NCBI GenBank assembly: GCA_964447605.1
Contig: CAYUTA010000048.1
Location: forward strand, 1 to 20,438
From: CAYUTA01 sp964447605
GTDB lineage: Bacteria; Bacillota; Clostridia; Christensenellales; CAG-138
Reading direction: 5' to 3'
DNA: 20,438 nucleotides
Of the stretch, positions 6,646 to 14,282 are shown in pieces. Positions within the stretch are counted from its first letter, which is position 1, and every line of letters starts with the position of its first letter. Under the pieces are notes generated by a model. That model worked only from the letters and a program-made list of their open reading frames with translations. It was not told where the DNA came from and made no database searches. The position numbers and the translations under genes were made by a program.

Positions 6646-8619
6646 TCAGCGCACCCGCAGGCCGCTCGGCAGCTCGGAAAGCGCCGTAATCGCAGACAGA
6701 TTTTCATCGGCCTCGTCGGAGGCGCACAGAATCATGCCGTGGCTTTTCACGCCGCAGAGCGTGACGGGCTTGAGGTTTGCCACCAGCACGACCGTCTTGC
6801 CGATGAGGTCGTCCGGCGCGTACCATTTCTTGATGCCGGACGCAACGGTACGCGTTTCCTCCCCCACCTCGAGCGTGAGCTTGAGCAGCTTCTTGCTGCG
6901 CTTAATCTCCTCGCAGGCAACGACCTTTGCCAGCCGCAGATCGAGCTTTTCAAAGTCCTCGTATTCGATTGCAGGCTTCGGCGCATCGGGCGCTTCCTCG
7001 GCGGCGGGCTGCGCCGCGGCGGCCTGTGCGGCGGCCTTCATGCGCGCCGTTTCCTCTTCCAGCAACGCGATCTCGGCGGCAACGTCGATGCGCGGGAACA
7101 GCGCGTCGCCCTTGTGCACCTGCGTGCCGGGCACGCTGCCGCCCCATGCGACGTTTTCCAGCGTAGTCAGGCATTCGCCCACGCCAAGCTGGCCGAACAT
7201 CTTATCGGGCGTGGCCGTCAGGTAGGGCTTGAGCAGGATGGCGATGATGCGCAGGCTTTCGGCAAGGTTATACAGTACGGCGCAAAGCCGCGCCCTTCCC
7301 TCGTCGGTTTTGGCGAGAATCCACGGCGTGGTCACGTCGATGTACTTATTGCACGCGCCCACCAGCCGCCAGATCTCCGCCAGCGCGTCGGGAATATGCA
7401 GCTCGTCCATCTGCGCGTCCACCTCGCCCGGCAGGCTCGACGCAAGACTGATCAGCGCGATATCCACATCCGTGGCCTCGCCCGGCGCGGGCAGCTTGCC
7501 GTCAAAATACTTATCAATCATGGCGACGGTGCGGCTCAAAAGATTGCCGAGGTCGTTGGCCAGGTCGGTGTTGATGCGGTTGATCAGCGCCTCGTTGCTA
7601 AACGTGCCGTCGCTTCCAAACGGAACCTCGCGCAGCAGAAAATAGCGGATGGCGTCCACGCCGTAGCGCTCGCACAGCCTGACGGGATCGACGACGTTGC
7701 CCTTACTCTTACTCATCTTGCCGCCGTCGAGCACGAGCCAGCCGTGGCCGAACACCTGCCTGGGCAGCGGCTCGCCGAGCGCCATGAGCATGATGGGCCA
7801 GATGATCGTGTGGAACCGCACGATCTCCTTGCCTACGATGTGCACGTCGGCAGGCCAATACTTGCGATAGAGCGAATCATCGTCGCCCCCCCACCCAAGC
7901 GCCGTAATATAGTTCGAAAGCGCGTCCAGCCATACATAAACGACATGTCTATCATCAAAATCAACCGGTATTCCCCACTTGAAGCTCGTTCGGCTGACGC
8001 ACAGGTCGTCGAGCCCGGGCAGCAGGAAGTTTTGCAGCATCTCGTTGGCGCGGCTTTCCGGCTGGATGAAGCTCGGGTTGTCCTTGATATACTGAATCAG
8101 CCGGTCGGCATACTTGCTGAGGCGGAAGAAGTAGCTTTCCTCCTCGACAAGCTCCACCGGGCCGCCGCAGTCGGGGCACACGCCGCCCGCTTCCTTTACC
8201 TGGCGCTCAAGCCAGAAGCTTTCGCAGGGCGTGCAGTAGTGGCCCGCGTACTTGGACTTGTAGATATCGCCCTGATCGTAGAGCTTTTTGAATATCTTCT
8301 GCACGGCCTCGACATGATAGCCGTCCGTGGTGCGAATGAACTTGTCGTAGGAAATATCGAGCAACTTCCACAGGCTTTTAAAGCCCGAAACGATGTCGTC
8401 GACATACCGCTGTGGGGTCACGCCCGCTTCCTTCGCCTTGCGCTCGATCTTCTGGCCGTGCTCGTCGGAGCCGGTCAAAAAGAACACGTCATACCCGCGC
8501 TGGCGCTTATAGCGGGCAATGGCGTCGGTCGCAACCGTGCAGTAGGCGTGTCCGATGTGCAGGTTCGCACTCGGGTAATAGATGGGCGTTGTGATGTAAA
8601 AGGTCCTGTTGTCCGCCAT
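6646..8619 (-). CDS. metG: Methionyl-tRNA synthetase with C-terminal tRNA-binding domain
   Basis: 657 residues from the ATG at 8619, chosen because GGGAGGA lies 7 nt upstream and the protein then begins directly with the catalytic strand FYITTPIYYPSANLHIGH. It is a class I aminoacyl-tRNA synthetase: HIGH at 21-24, a single zinc knuckle with Cys129, Cys132, Cys148 and Cys151 (CTPC and CPDC), WLDALSNYI at 230-238, and KMSKS at 301-305. An alpha-helical anticodon-binding domain follows. A charged Ala-rich linker (about 510-545) leads to an EMAP/Trbp111-like OB domain from about 553 (DFEKLDLRLAKVV to VKSHGMILCASDE) that improves tRNA binding. It charges tRNA-Met in the cytoplasm. It is the first gene of a three-gene operon behind a T-box leader. 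Confidence 0.97.
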   Translation of the reverse strand: MADNRTFYITTPIYYPSANLHIGHAYCTVATDAIARYKRQRGYDVFFLTGSDEHGQKIERKAKEAGVTPQRYVDDIVSGFKSLWKLLDISYDKFIRTTDGYHVEAVQKIFKKLYDQGDIYKSKYAGHYCTPCESFWLERQVKEAGGVCPDCGGPVELVEEESYFFRLSKYADRLIQYIKDNPSFIQPESRANEMLQNFLLPGLDDLCVSRTSFKWGIPVDFDDRHVVYVWLDALSNYITALGWGGDDDSLYRKYWPADVHIVGKEIVRFHTIIWPIMLMALGEPLPRQVFGHGWLVLDGGKMSKSKGNVVDPVRLCERYGVDAIRYFLLREVPFGSDGTFSNEALINRINTDLANDLGNLLSRTVAMIDKYFDGKLPAPGEATDVDIALISLASSLPGEVDAQMDELHIPDALAEIWRLVGACNKYIDVTTPWILAKTDEGRARLCAVLYNLAESLRIIAILLKPYLTATPDKMFGQLGVGECLTTLENVAWGGSVPGTQVHKGDALFPRIDVAAEIALLEEETARMKAAAQAAAAQPAAEEAPDAPKPAIEYEDFEKLDLRLAKVVACEEIKRSKKLLKLTLEVGEETRTVASGIKKWYAPDDLIGKTVVLVANLKPVTLCGVKSHGMILCASDEADENLSAITALSELPSGLRVR

Positions 8620-8685
8620 GATGATTTCCTCCCAATAAATGTCGTTCGCGTCAAGCGGGGGCCGCTTTTTTTGCAGGTTTTGCAT

Positions 8686-8733
8686 AAATAAAAGCGCATA
8701 TTGCCCTTTCTGTTATGTAAGGACAGTATGCGC
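8686..8733 (-). terminator. Leader terminator of the metG T-box
   Basis: On the minus strand GCGCATA (8733-8727) pairs with TATGCGC (8700-8694). Inside, TGTCCTT pairs with AAGGGCA (one G-T). This makes a stem of 14 pairs with one C-A mismatch and a loop of about 10 nt. TTTTATTT follows at 8693-8686. It is the alternative fold to the T-box antiterminator, which would use the same ACTGTCCT arm. Confidence 0.85.
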
Positions 8734-8956
8734 GAAAATGCAGACTGCTGATCAACCACCCTACTTCCCCGGCAAATGCGGGGGCATAAGTTCGCGCTGT
8801 ATCACGCGCGGCGCGCTGCGGCTCAGGCCAATGGAACGTTCGCCGTCAGGAGCTCGGGAGCCATGTTCGGCGGCAACGCAACACCGGCTTACACCACCCG
8901 CCGGCTCTCTAAAGGCGCGCACATCCGCGTACTCTTTCCGTCAAAGCTCAAATATA
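8686..8956 (-). promoter_or_regulatory. T-box riboswitch (methionine) controlling metG
   Basis: The minus-strand leader has the T-box order. The Stem I base is GAGCT (8949-8945) with AGCTC (8854-8850). The GAGTA specifier-loop motif is at 8934-8930, and AGAGAG (AG bulge) is at 8910-8905. The distal-loop motif GGTGGTGTAA follows just downstream. On the 3' side of the specifier loop, GAAC is followed by ATG at 8864-8862, the methionine codon, then GCTCCCGAGCTC. Further on, AGGGTGGT (8762-8755) supplies the TGGT that would pair with the ACCA end of uncharged tRNA-Met. The terminator at 8733-8686 closes the element. Uncharged tRNA-Met should therefore allow read-through into metG, the GNAT gene and tatD. 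The usual ACCGCG after TGG is absent (TTGATCAG instead), so the antiterminator is atypical. Confidence 0.85.
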
Positions 8957-8963
8957 TGAGCGC

Positions 8964-8993
8964 AGTCTATCATGAACATACGGGCGTTGTCAA
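8964..8993 (-). promoter_or_regulatory. Promoter of the metG operon
   Basis: On the minus strand, a perfect TTGACA (8993-8988) and TAGACT (8969-8964) are separated by 18 bp. The predicted start near 8957 falls just before T-box Stem I, exactly where the leader should begin. That mutually supports both calls. Confidence 0.75.
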
Positions 8994-9096
8994 GCGGGCG
9001 CGCATGAAAGCGTCCGCCAACCGGGGGCTGACCATGGCAACCCGCCCGCACCGGCCCGCAAAGCGCCGCATATGCCGTATTTTTAAGCAATTCTGT

Positions 9097-9125
9097 TTGA
9101 AACCTGTCCCCGAAGGTGGTAGAAT
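9097..9125 (+). promoter_or_regulatory. Promoter of pth, immediately adjacent to its start codon
   Basis: TTGAAA (9097-9102) and TAGAAT (9120-9125) are separated by 17 bp. Both hexamers match the consensus at 5 of 6 positions. Transcription would begin at about 9131-9133, only 2-4 nt before the pth ATG at 9135, which implies a leaderless message. It is divergent from the metG promoter, about 100 bp away. Confidence 0.7.
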
Positions 9126-9134
9126 GGTTGCATT

Positions 9135-9728
9135 ATGGGAACAAAGATCATTGCGGGCCTGGGAAACCCGGGCATTGCATACAGAAAATCGCGCCACAAC
9201 GCAGGCTATCAGGCCGCTGACCGGCTCGCCGGCTCGCTGCATATCCGCGTGACCAGACGCGGCTTTTCCGGCATTTACGGCGAGGGCGTGCGCAACGGGG
9301 AACGCGTGGTGCTCATCAAGCCTGCCACGTATATGAATCTCTCGGGCGACTGCGTGCAGGCCGTGATGCATTTTTTCAAGGCCGCGCCTCAGGATCTGAT
9401 TGTGCTCTATGACGACATTGAGCTGCCGCTCGGCAGCCTGCGCATCCGTGGAAGCGGCGGCGCGGGCACGCACAACGGCATGCGCTCCATCATCGCGTGC
9501 GTTGGCAGCGAAGATGTTGCGCGTGTGCGCATCGGCGTGGGCAACCGAACAAGCGGCGATCTGGCCGACTATGTGCTGGGTAAGCCCGGCAAGGAGGAGC
9601 AGGCGGAGCTTGAAGCCGCGTTTTCAAACGCGGCGGACGCGGTTTGCCTGATGCTTGACGGCAGGCTGGCCGACGCACAGGCAAAGTATAATAAAAAACA
9701 TATTGGCGGAAAGGCGGAGGAGGCGTAA
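9135..9728 (+). CDS. pth: Peptidyl-tRNA hydrolase
   Basis: 197 residues, normal for bacterial Pth. It cleaves the ester bond of peptidyl-tRNAs that drop off ribosomes. The catalytic and substrate residues are all present: Asn11 in GLGNPG, His21 in RHNAG (catalytic base), Asn68 in KPATYMNLSG, Asp94 in YDDIELPLG and Asn114 in GTHNGMRS. The C-terminal lid ending in YNKKHIGGKAEEA is ordinary. The ATG is fixed by the invariant N-terminus, yet no Shine-Dalgarno precedes it. The -10 hexamer ends 9 nt before the ATG, so initiation is probably leaderless. It is followed closely by mfd; the end of pth contains GGAGGAGG, which can serve mfd. pth-mfd linkage is conserved in Firmicutes (spoVC-mfd in B. 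subtilis). Confidence 0.96.
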   Translation: MGTKIIAGLGNPGIAYRKSRHNAGYQAADRLAGSLHIRVTRRGFSGIYGEGVRNGERVVLIKPATYMNLSGDCVQAVMHFFKAAPQDLIVLYDDIELPLGSLRIRGSGGAGTHNGMRSIIACVGSEDVARVRIGVGNRTSGDLADYVLGKPGKEEQAELEAAFSNAADAVCLMLDGRLADAQAKYNKKHIGGKAEEA

Positions 9729-9751
9729 CGGAACCGATTCAAAATCCCATA

Positions 9752-12700
9752 TTGCATGCACTTGATTCCGCAACGGACTTCCAGCGTCTGAAAGCCGCGC
9801 TGGAGGGGGGCAAGGGCCCGGTTGCGGCGTTTGGCCTGCCCGGCCCGCACAAGGCGCATATCGCGGCAATATTGGGCGCAACGCATACGGTGCTCGCCGT
9901 AACGGCAACCGATACTTCGGCGGTGCAGCTTGTCGAAAGCGCGCGCCTTTTGGGGATAGACGCCTATGCTTTTCTGCCGCGTGAAACGCCTCTGGTGCAC
10001 GTGTGCGCGGTATCCGGCGAACGTGCCACGGACCGCATTGCAACGCTGGCCCGGCTCGCGGGGAACCGCCGCACGGTCGTGGCCGCCTCCGCGGCGGCGC
10101 TGATGCAGGCGCTTGCGCCCAGGGACGCCTTTTCCCAGGGTTTATTCAGCGTGCGGACGGGTGAGGAGCTCGCCCCCCGCGATCTCATGGAGCGGTTGGT
10201 GGCGGCGGGCTACGAACGCGTGGAGCTGGTTGAGGCGCGCGGGCAGGCGGCCGCGCGCGGCGATCTTCTGGACGTATACCCCATACAGGCGCAATACCCG
10301 GTACGTATTGAATTCTTTGGCGACGAAATCGACCAGATGCGGCTGTTTGATCCTGTGACGCAGCGCGCTGTGGAGCAGATCGATTCGGCCGTGTTGCCGC
10401 CCGCGCTGGAAACGCCGCAGCCGAGGGAGCGCATGGAACGCGCCCAAAAGGCCGTCGCCGGTCACGCCGGCTTTTTCGATCAGGAGCAGGCCTGGTCGCA
10501 GGGGCTTGCCACGGCGGGCGCGGATGTGCTGCTGCCGCTGCTGTATGCGCGCACCGAGACCATCCTCGACTATCTGCCCGGCGACGCGCTGATTTTGCTT
10601 GACGACGCCCTGCTGATTGACGAAGCCATGCGCACCGAGCAGCTTCGCTTTGCCGAGCAGCTCGCGGCCATGCTCGAACGCGGCGAGGGCCTGCCGCAGC
10701 AGGCCGGCCTGCTCCGCAGCGCCGCCGGGTCGCTTGCCGCGCTCAATACCCCGCGTACGCTTTTAACCTATACGCTTTCGCGCGCGCACCCTGTGTTTTC
10801 ACCGCGCGAAGTGGTACAGTTTTCCGCGCGCAGCGCGCCGCAGTATCTTGCAGGCTTTGACGAGCTGGCCCGGGACGTCGCGCTATGGAAAAAAGGCGGC
10901 GAGACGGTTGTTGTTTTTGCCGGCGATCAGGCCGGGCGCGTGCGCGATGCACTGGCCGATCAGGGCGTGGAGCTGGATGTGGCCGGTGCGCTGAAAGCGT
11001 TGCCGGCGCCTGGGCAGCCTGTGCTGGTGGCTCAGCGGCTGAGCCAGGGGTTTGCATACCCCTCCTTCAGGCTGACCGTGCTGACCGAATACGAGCTGTT
11101 TGGCCGCCAGGAGCGCGCCGTGCGCCACGGTAGGAAAAGAAACGCGCCGACCTTCTCCGAACTGGCGGTCGGCGATTATATTGTGCACGAGGCGCACGGC
11201 ATCGGCCGCTTTGTGAAGGTGGAAGCGCTGAGCGTGCAGGGCAATACGCGCGATTATCTGCTCATTGAATACCGCGGCGGGGATCGGCTGTATATCCCCA
11301 CCGATCAGCTCGACCGGGTGCAGAAATATATTGGCGGCGGCGAAGAGGACACGGTCGTGCAGCTGAGCAAGCTCGGCGGCGTGGACTGGGAGAATCGGGT
11401 CAACCGGGCAAAAACCGCCGCGAAAAAGCTTGCCGTCGATCTTGCCGCGCTGTACGCCGCGCGCACGGCGGAGCAGGGGTTTGCCTTCTCGCCGGACACG
11501 GCGTGGCAGACGCAGTTTGAAGAGCGGTTCCCCTACGCCGAAACGGCCGACCAGCTGCAGTGCATCGCCGATATCAAGGCGGATATGGAACATAGGCGGC
11601 CGATGGACCGGCTGCTCTGCGGAGACGTGGGCTACGGCAAAACCGAGGTGGCGCTGCGTGCGGTATTCAAGGCCGTGCAGGACGGCAAGCAGGCCGCCGT
11701 CCTTGTGCCCACCACCGTACTGGCGCAGCAGCATTACAACACCATGCGCGCGCGGTTTGCAGAATTCCCCGTCAGGCCCGGCCGCCTGTCGCGTTTCCAG
11801 CTCCCGGCGGAACGCGCGGCCGTCAAAAAGGCCCTTGCGGCGGGAACGGTCGACGTGGTGGTCGGCACGCATGCGCTGCTGGCCAAGGATGTAAAGTTTA
11901 AGGATCTGGGCCTGCTCATCATCGACGAGGAGCACCGCTTTGGGGTCAATCATAAGGAGCAGATCAAGGCGCTCAAGCAGAGCGTGGACGTGCTTACCCT
12001 TACCGCCACGCCCATTCCACGTACGTTGAACATGTCGCTCTCCGGCATCCGCGATATCAGCGTCATTGAAACGCCGCCCGAAGAGCGGTATCCCGTGCAG
12101 ACGTTTGTGCTCGAGTACACGGATGCACTGCTGACCGACGCGCTCTCCAAGGAACTGGCGCGCGGCGGGCAGGCGTATGTGGTGTATAACCGCGTGCAGG
12201 TCATGGAGGCCGTGGCGCGGCGCATTGAAACGCTGCTTCCGGAGGCGCGCGTGCTCATGGCGCATGGACAGATGCATGAAACGCAGCTTGAAAACGCCAT
12301 GCTTGACTTTATGGAGCACCGGGCCGACGTGCTGCTGTGCTCGACAATTATCGAAAGCGGACTGGATATTCCCAATGCCAATACGCTCGTGGTGCTCGAC
12401 GCCGACCGGATGGGGCTTGCGCAGTTGTATCAACTGCGTGGGCGCGTGGGGCGCAGCAACCGCCTGGGCTATGCGTATTTCACCGTGCAGCAGAACCGCG
12501 CCATGAACGAAAAGGCTGTAAAGCGGCTGATGGCCATCCGCGAATTCACGCAGTTTGGCGCGGGGTTCCAGCTTGCCATGCGCGATCTTGAAATCCGCGG
12601 GGCAGGCAGTCTCCTCGGCGCGGAACAACACGGGCATATCAGCGACGTGGGCTATGAGTATTATACCAAGCTCGTGCGGCAAGCCGTTGAGGAGGCGCGG

Positions 12701-13180
12701 GGACGCGAGGTGCAGCCTGCGCTGGAAACCAGGGTGGACGCGCCGCTCGACGCGCACATTCCGCACAGCTACATCCGTTCCGAGGTACAGCGCCTCAAGG
12801 CCTACCGCCGGATTGCGGATATCGACGGGCAAAGCGCGCTGCTTGACGTAACCGAAGAATTCATCGACCGCTATGGCGAGCCGCCCGAGGCGGTACAAAA
12901 CCTGATGCGCATCGCGCTCATCAAGGCGTACGCCGGCCGCGCCTATCTCGAGAGCGTGACCCTGCGCGACAATGAGGCCGTACTGCGCTTTGCGGACCAT
13001 GCCGCCATTGACGGCGGCAGGCTGCTTGCGGCCATCTCGCAGATGCACGGCGCACAGCTCACCGCCACCGAGCCGCCAAGCATCCGCATCCGGCAAAGGG
13101 ACGTCCCCGCGCAGGCGCTGAGCAAGAAACTGCCCGCGTTTGTCGGCGCGCTGACGCGCTGCGCCGCAGCGCAGGAATGA
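9752..13180 (+). CDS. mfd: Transcription-repair coupling factor Mfd
   Basis: 1142 residues from TTG at 9752. Mfd displaces stalled RNA polymerase and recruits UvrA. Domains in order: a UvrB-like N-terminal region (about 1-350, with GDLLDVYPIQAQYPVRIEFFGD), the RNA polymerase interaction domain (about 466-527, VGDYIVHEAHGIGRF and RLYIPTDQLDRV), and the RecG-like translocase. The translocase has Walker A GDVGYGKTEVA (about 626), the DEEH box in LIIDEEHRFGV (about 725), TATPIPRTLNMSLSGIRD, and motif VI QLRGRVGRS (about 893). A C-terminal autoinhibitory domain completes it. The start is uncertain. TTG 9752 has no ribosome binding site. The open frame continues upstream to an ACG at 9728 (overlapping the pth TAA), which lies 4-7 nt after GGAGGAGG (9716-9723) and would add TEPIQNPI. 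Co-transcription with pth is likely. Confidence 0.96.
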   Translation: MHALDSATDFQRLKAALEGGKGPVAAFGLPGPHKAHIAAILGATHTVLAVTATDTSAVQLVESARLLGIDAYAFLPRETPLVHVCAVSGERATDRIATLARLAGNRRTVVAASAAALMQALAPRDAFSQGLFSVRTGEELAPRDLMERLVAAGYERVELVEARGQAAARGDLLDVYPIQAQYPVRIEFFGDEIDQMRLFDPVTQRAVEQIDSAVLPPALETPQPRERMERAQKAVAGHAGFFDQEQAWSQGLATAGADVLLPLLYARTETILDYLPGDALILLDDALLIDEAMRTEQLRFAEQLAAMLERGEGLPQQAGLLRSAAGSLAALNTPRTLLTYTLSRAHPVFSPREVVQFSARSAPQYLAGFDELARDVALWKKGGETVVVFAGDQAGRVRDALADQGVELDVAGALKALPAPGQPVLVAQRLSQGFAYPSFRLTVLTEYELFGRQERAVRHGRKRNAPTFSELAVGDYIVHEAHGIGRFVKVEALSVQGNTRDYLLIEYRGGDRLYIPTDQLDRVQKYIGGGEEDTVVQLSKLGGVDWENRVNRAKTAAKKLAVDLAALYAARTAEQGFAFSPDTAWQTQFEERFPYAETADQLQCIADIKADMEHRRPMDRLLCGDVGYGKTEVALRAVFKAVQDGKQAAVLVPTTVLAQQHYNTMRARFAEFPVRPGRLSRFQLPAERAAVKKALAAGTVDVVVGTHALLAKDVKFKDLGLLIIDEEHRFGVNHKEQIKALKQSVDVLTLTATPIPRTLNMSLSGIRDISVIETPPEERYPVQTFVLEYTDALLTDALSKELARGGQAYVVYNRVQVMEAVARRIETLLPEARVLMAHGQMHETQLENAMLDFMEHRADVLLCSTIIESGLDIPNANTLVVLDADRMGLAQLYQLRGRVGRSNRLGYAYFTVQQNRAMNEKAVKRLMAIREFTQFGAGFQLAMRDLEIRGAGSLLGAEQHGHISDVGYEYYTKLVRQAVEEARGREVQPALETRVDAPLDAHIPHSYIRSEVQRLKAYRRIADIDGQSALLDVTEEFIDRYGEPPEAVQNLMRIALIKAYAGRAYLESVTLRDNEAVLRFADHAAIDGGRLLAAISQMHGAQLTATEPPSIRIRQRDVPAQALSKKLPAFVGALTRCAAAQE

Positions 13181-13281
13181 CCCGTTCCCCCGCGCCACGG
13201 GCAGATTGACGCGCGGCATGGGTTCGGCCGCCGCGCAAACTGCCAAAACAAAGGCGGCAAACTCCGGCCTCTGTCCGCTGC

Positions 13282-13310
13282 TTGCATTTGCTTTTATCGT
13301 CCGTTATATT
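13282..13310 (+). promoter_or_regulatory. Promoter upstream of the GT39 remnant
   Basis: TTGCAT (13282-13287) and TATATT (13305-13310) are separated by 17 bp. They lie 28 bp before the ATG at 13339, which has GAGGAGGG as ribosome binding site. The remnant therefore keeps apparently intact expression signals. Confidence 0.55.
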
Positions 13311-13338
13311 ACGGATTGGATTCTACGAGGAGGGCGAC

Positions 13339-13877
13339 ATGGAGACCAGGCGCAGCCGATGGCACGCAAACGATACGGATTGGTTGATCTATGGAATCAT
13401 CGCGGCCGGGCTGCTGGCAATTTTATGGTCTTTGCCGGGAAAAAGTCCTTTTTCTCCGACGAAATGGATCAGATCGGCATCCTCGCGTCGGTTCGGGCGC
13501 TGCCGAAGCTGTTGCAGCTCTATGCAAGCGTAGGGCACGAGATTGCGCCGCCGCTGTTTGCCGCGCCGGCCTGGGTCTGGTATCGCATCGTGCCCTATGG
13601 GCAGGCATGGCTGCAGCTGCTGCCCGCGCTGCCTACCTGCCTGGGCGTATATGTTGCGGGCCTGACCGTTCGCGCTTTTGGCGGCAGAAACACAGGCGTG
13701 CTCGCCGCATTGTTCGCCCTTGCTTCGCCTGCGGTTTCCCTGACGGCCGGGATGCAGCTGCGCCAGTACTGCGTGCTGTTTTTGTGCTCTGCGCTCACGA
13801 CCGATCTGTATGTGCTGCGCAATCACAAGCGCAAAGCTGAAAAATGGAGCGTGCTCGTGCTCTATGGCGCGCAATAG
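13339..13877 (+). pseudogene. Frameshifted and truncated GT39-type membrane glycosyltransferase
   Basis: Translation from ATG 13339 gives METRRSRWHANDTDWLIYGI and a first membrane span, then leaves the family reading after LPGKSPF. The rest of the protein continues in another frame as SDEMDQIGILASVRALPKLL, then GHEIAPPLFAAPAWVWYRI, and several hydrophobic segments up to a TAG at 13875. This resembles the N-terminal third of Dol-P-Man/GT39 (ArnT-like) transferases, including the acidic DE pair in the first outside loop. One extra T in the run at 13449-13453 would restore a continuous KSPFFSDEM reading. The usual later membrane spans and C-terminal domain are missing, since a full protein would have over 400 residues. 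It is therefore a decayed or assembly-damaged gene. Its partner may have been a lipid-linked sugar made by a GT2 enzyme such as the one at 16984-17931 (inference). Confidence 0.75.
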
Positions 13878-14000
13878 CGGGGGGACGCGGTCTGTTCTAT
13901 CCGGCGGGTGAGGCATTGCGCTTTCGTTACGCCGCATCCCGCATGCGCGCCATTCCACGCCGCTTCGGAGCCTTTCACCCGGTATATGGAGGTTTTGAGC

Positions 14001-14108
14001 ATGTGTTTTCTCCCCGGCATGGATATTGAAGCGCATTGCCAATGGCGGATGTCTGCGCCGGCGTATCCGTGCGGCAATGACGGCGCCATAAAGGCAAGCG
14101 TTCCATAA
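14001..14108 (+). CDS. Possible small protein of 35 residues
   Basis: An ATG at 14001 preceded by TGGAGG with 8-nt spacing opens a 35-codon frame beginning MCFLPGMDIEAH and ending IKASVP. It has two further cysteines but no recognisable domain or signal peptide. It lies between the GT39 remnant and the promoter of the foldase gene, in DNA that may be a decayed part of the glycosyltransferase. The ribosome binding site is the only positive evidence, so it may be fortuitous. Confidence 0.25.
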   Translation: MCFLPGMDIEAHCQWRMSAPAYPCGNDGAIKASVP

Positions 14109-14197
14109 ATTTGGGCGCGATTTTGAGGAACCTCTAAATACGGCACAAATAAGCCACAAAAGGTCAAAACGCCACAATTTGTTTCCACAATCCGGCA

Positions 14198-14226
14198 TTG
14201 CACGAACATGCCGCAGGGATTATAAT
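14198..14226 (+). promoter_or_regulatory. Promoter of the SurA/PrsA-like gene
   Basis: A perfect TATAAT (14221-14226) lies 17 bp after TTGCAC (14198-14203). The predicted start near 14233 gives a leader of about 46 nt with GAAGGAG. The 14110-14197 stretch just upstream is AT-richer, which is common in front of strong promoters. Confidence 0.65.
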
Positions 14227-14273
14227 GCAAAATAGCATGGCCGCGTACCGTGCAACAAATGAAGGAGAAATCA

Positions 14274-14282
14274 ATGGAATGA
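14274..14282 (+). other. Two-codon mini-ORF overlapping the foldase start
   Basis: ATG GAA TGA at 14274-14282 lies 6 nt after GGAG, ideal spacing. Its TGA overlaps the ATG (14279) of the foldase gene, which itself is 11 nt from the same GGAG. A ribosome finishing the dipeptide would be placed on the real start. Translational coupling is an inference; the arrangement is directly visible. Confidence 0.35.

Noticed and set aside
8620..8685. N-terminal extension of metG starting MQNLQKKRPP
   Set aside because: The first ATG lies just after the T-box terminator without a ribosome binding site. The internal ATG at 8619 has GGGAGGA and gives the standard MetRS N-terminus.
6154..8691. 845-codon open frame on the plus strand opposite metG and the acetyltransferase
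   Set aside because: It is antisense to conserved genes, has no ribosome binding site and shows no recognisable domain. Long antisense frames are expected in GC-rich coding DNA with biased third positions.
13212..13237. GCGCGGC/GCCGCGC hairpin after mfd as terminator
   Set aside because: The loop is long and no T-tract follows. GC-rich DNA gives such pairings by chance.
10883..13246. 787-codon open frame on the minus strand opposite mfd
   Set aside because: It is the antisense shadow of mfd, rich in His, Arg and Leu as such shadows are, with no start signals.
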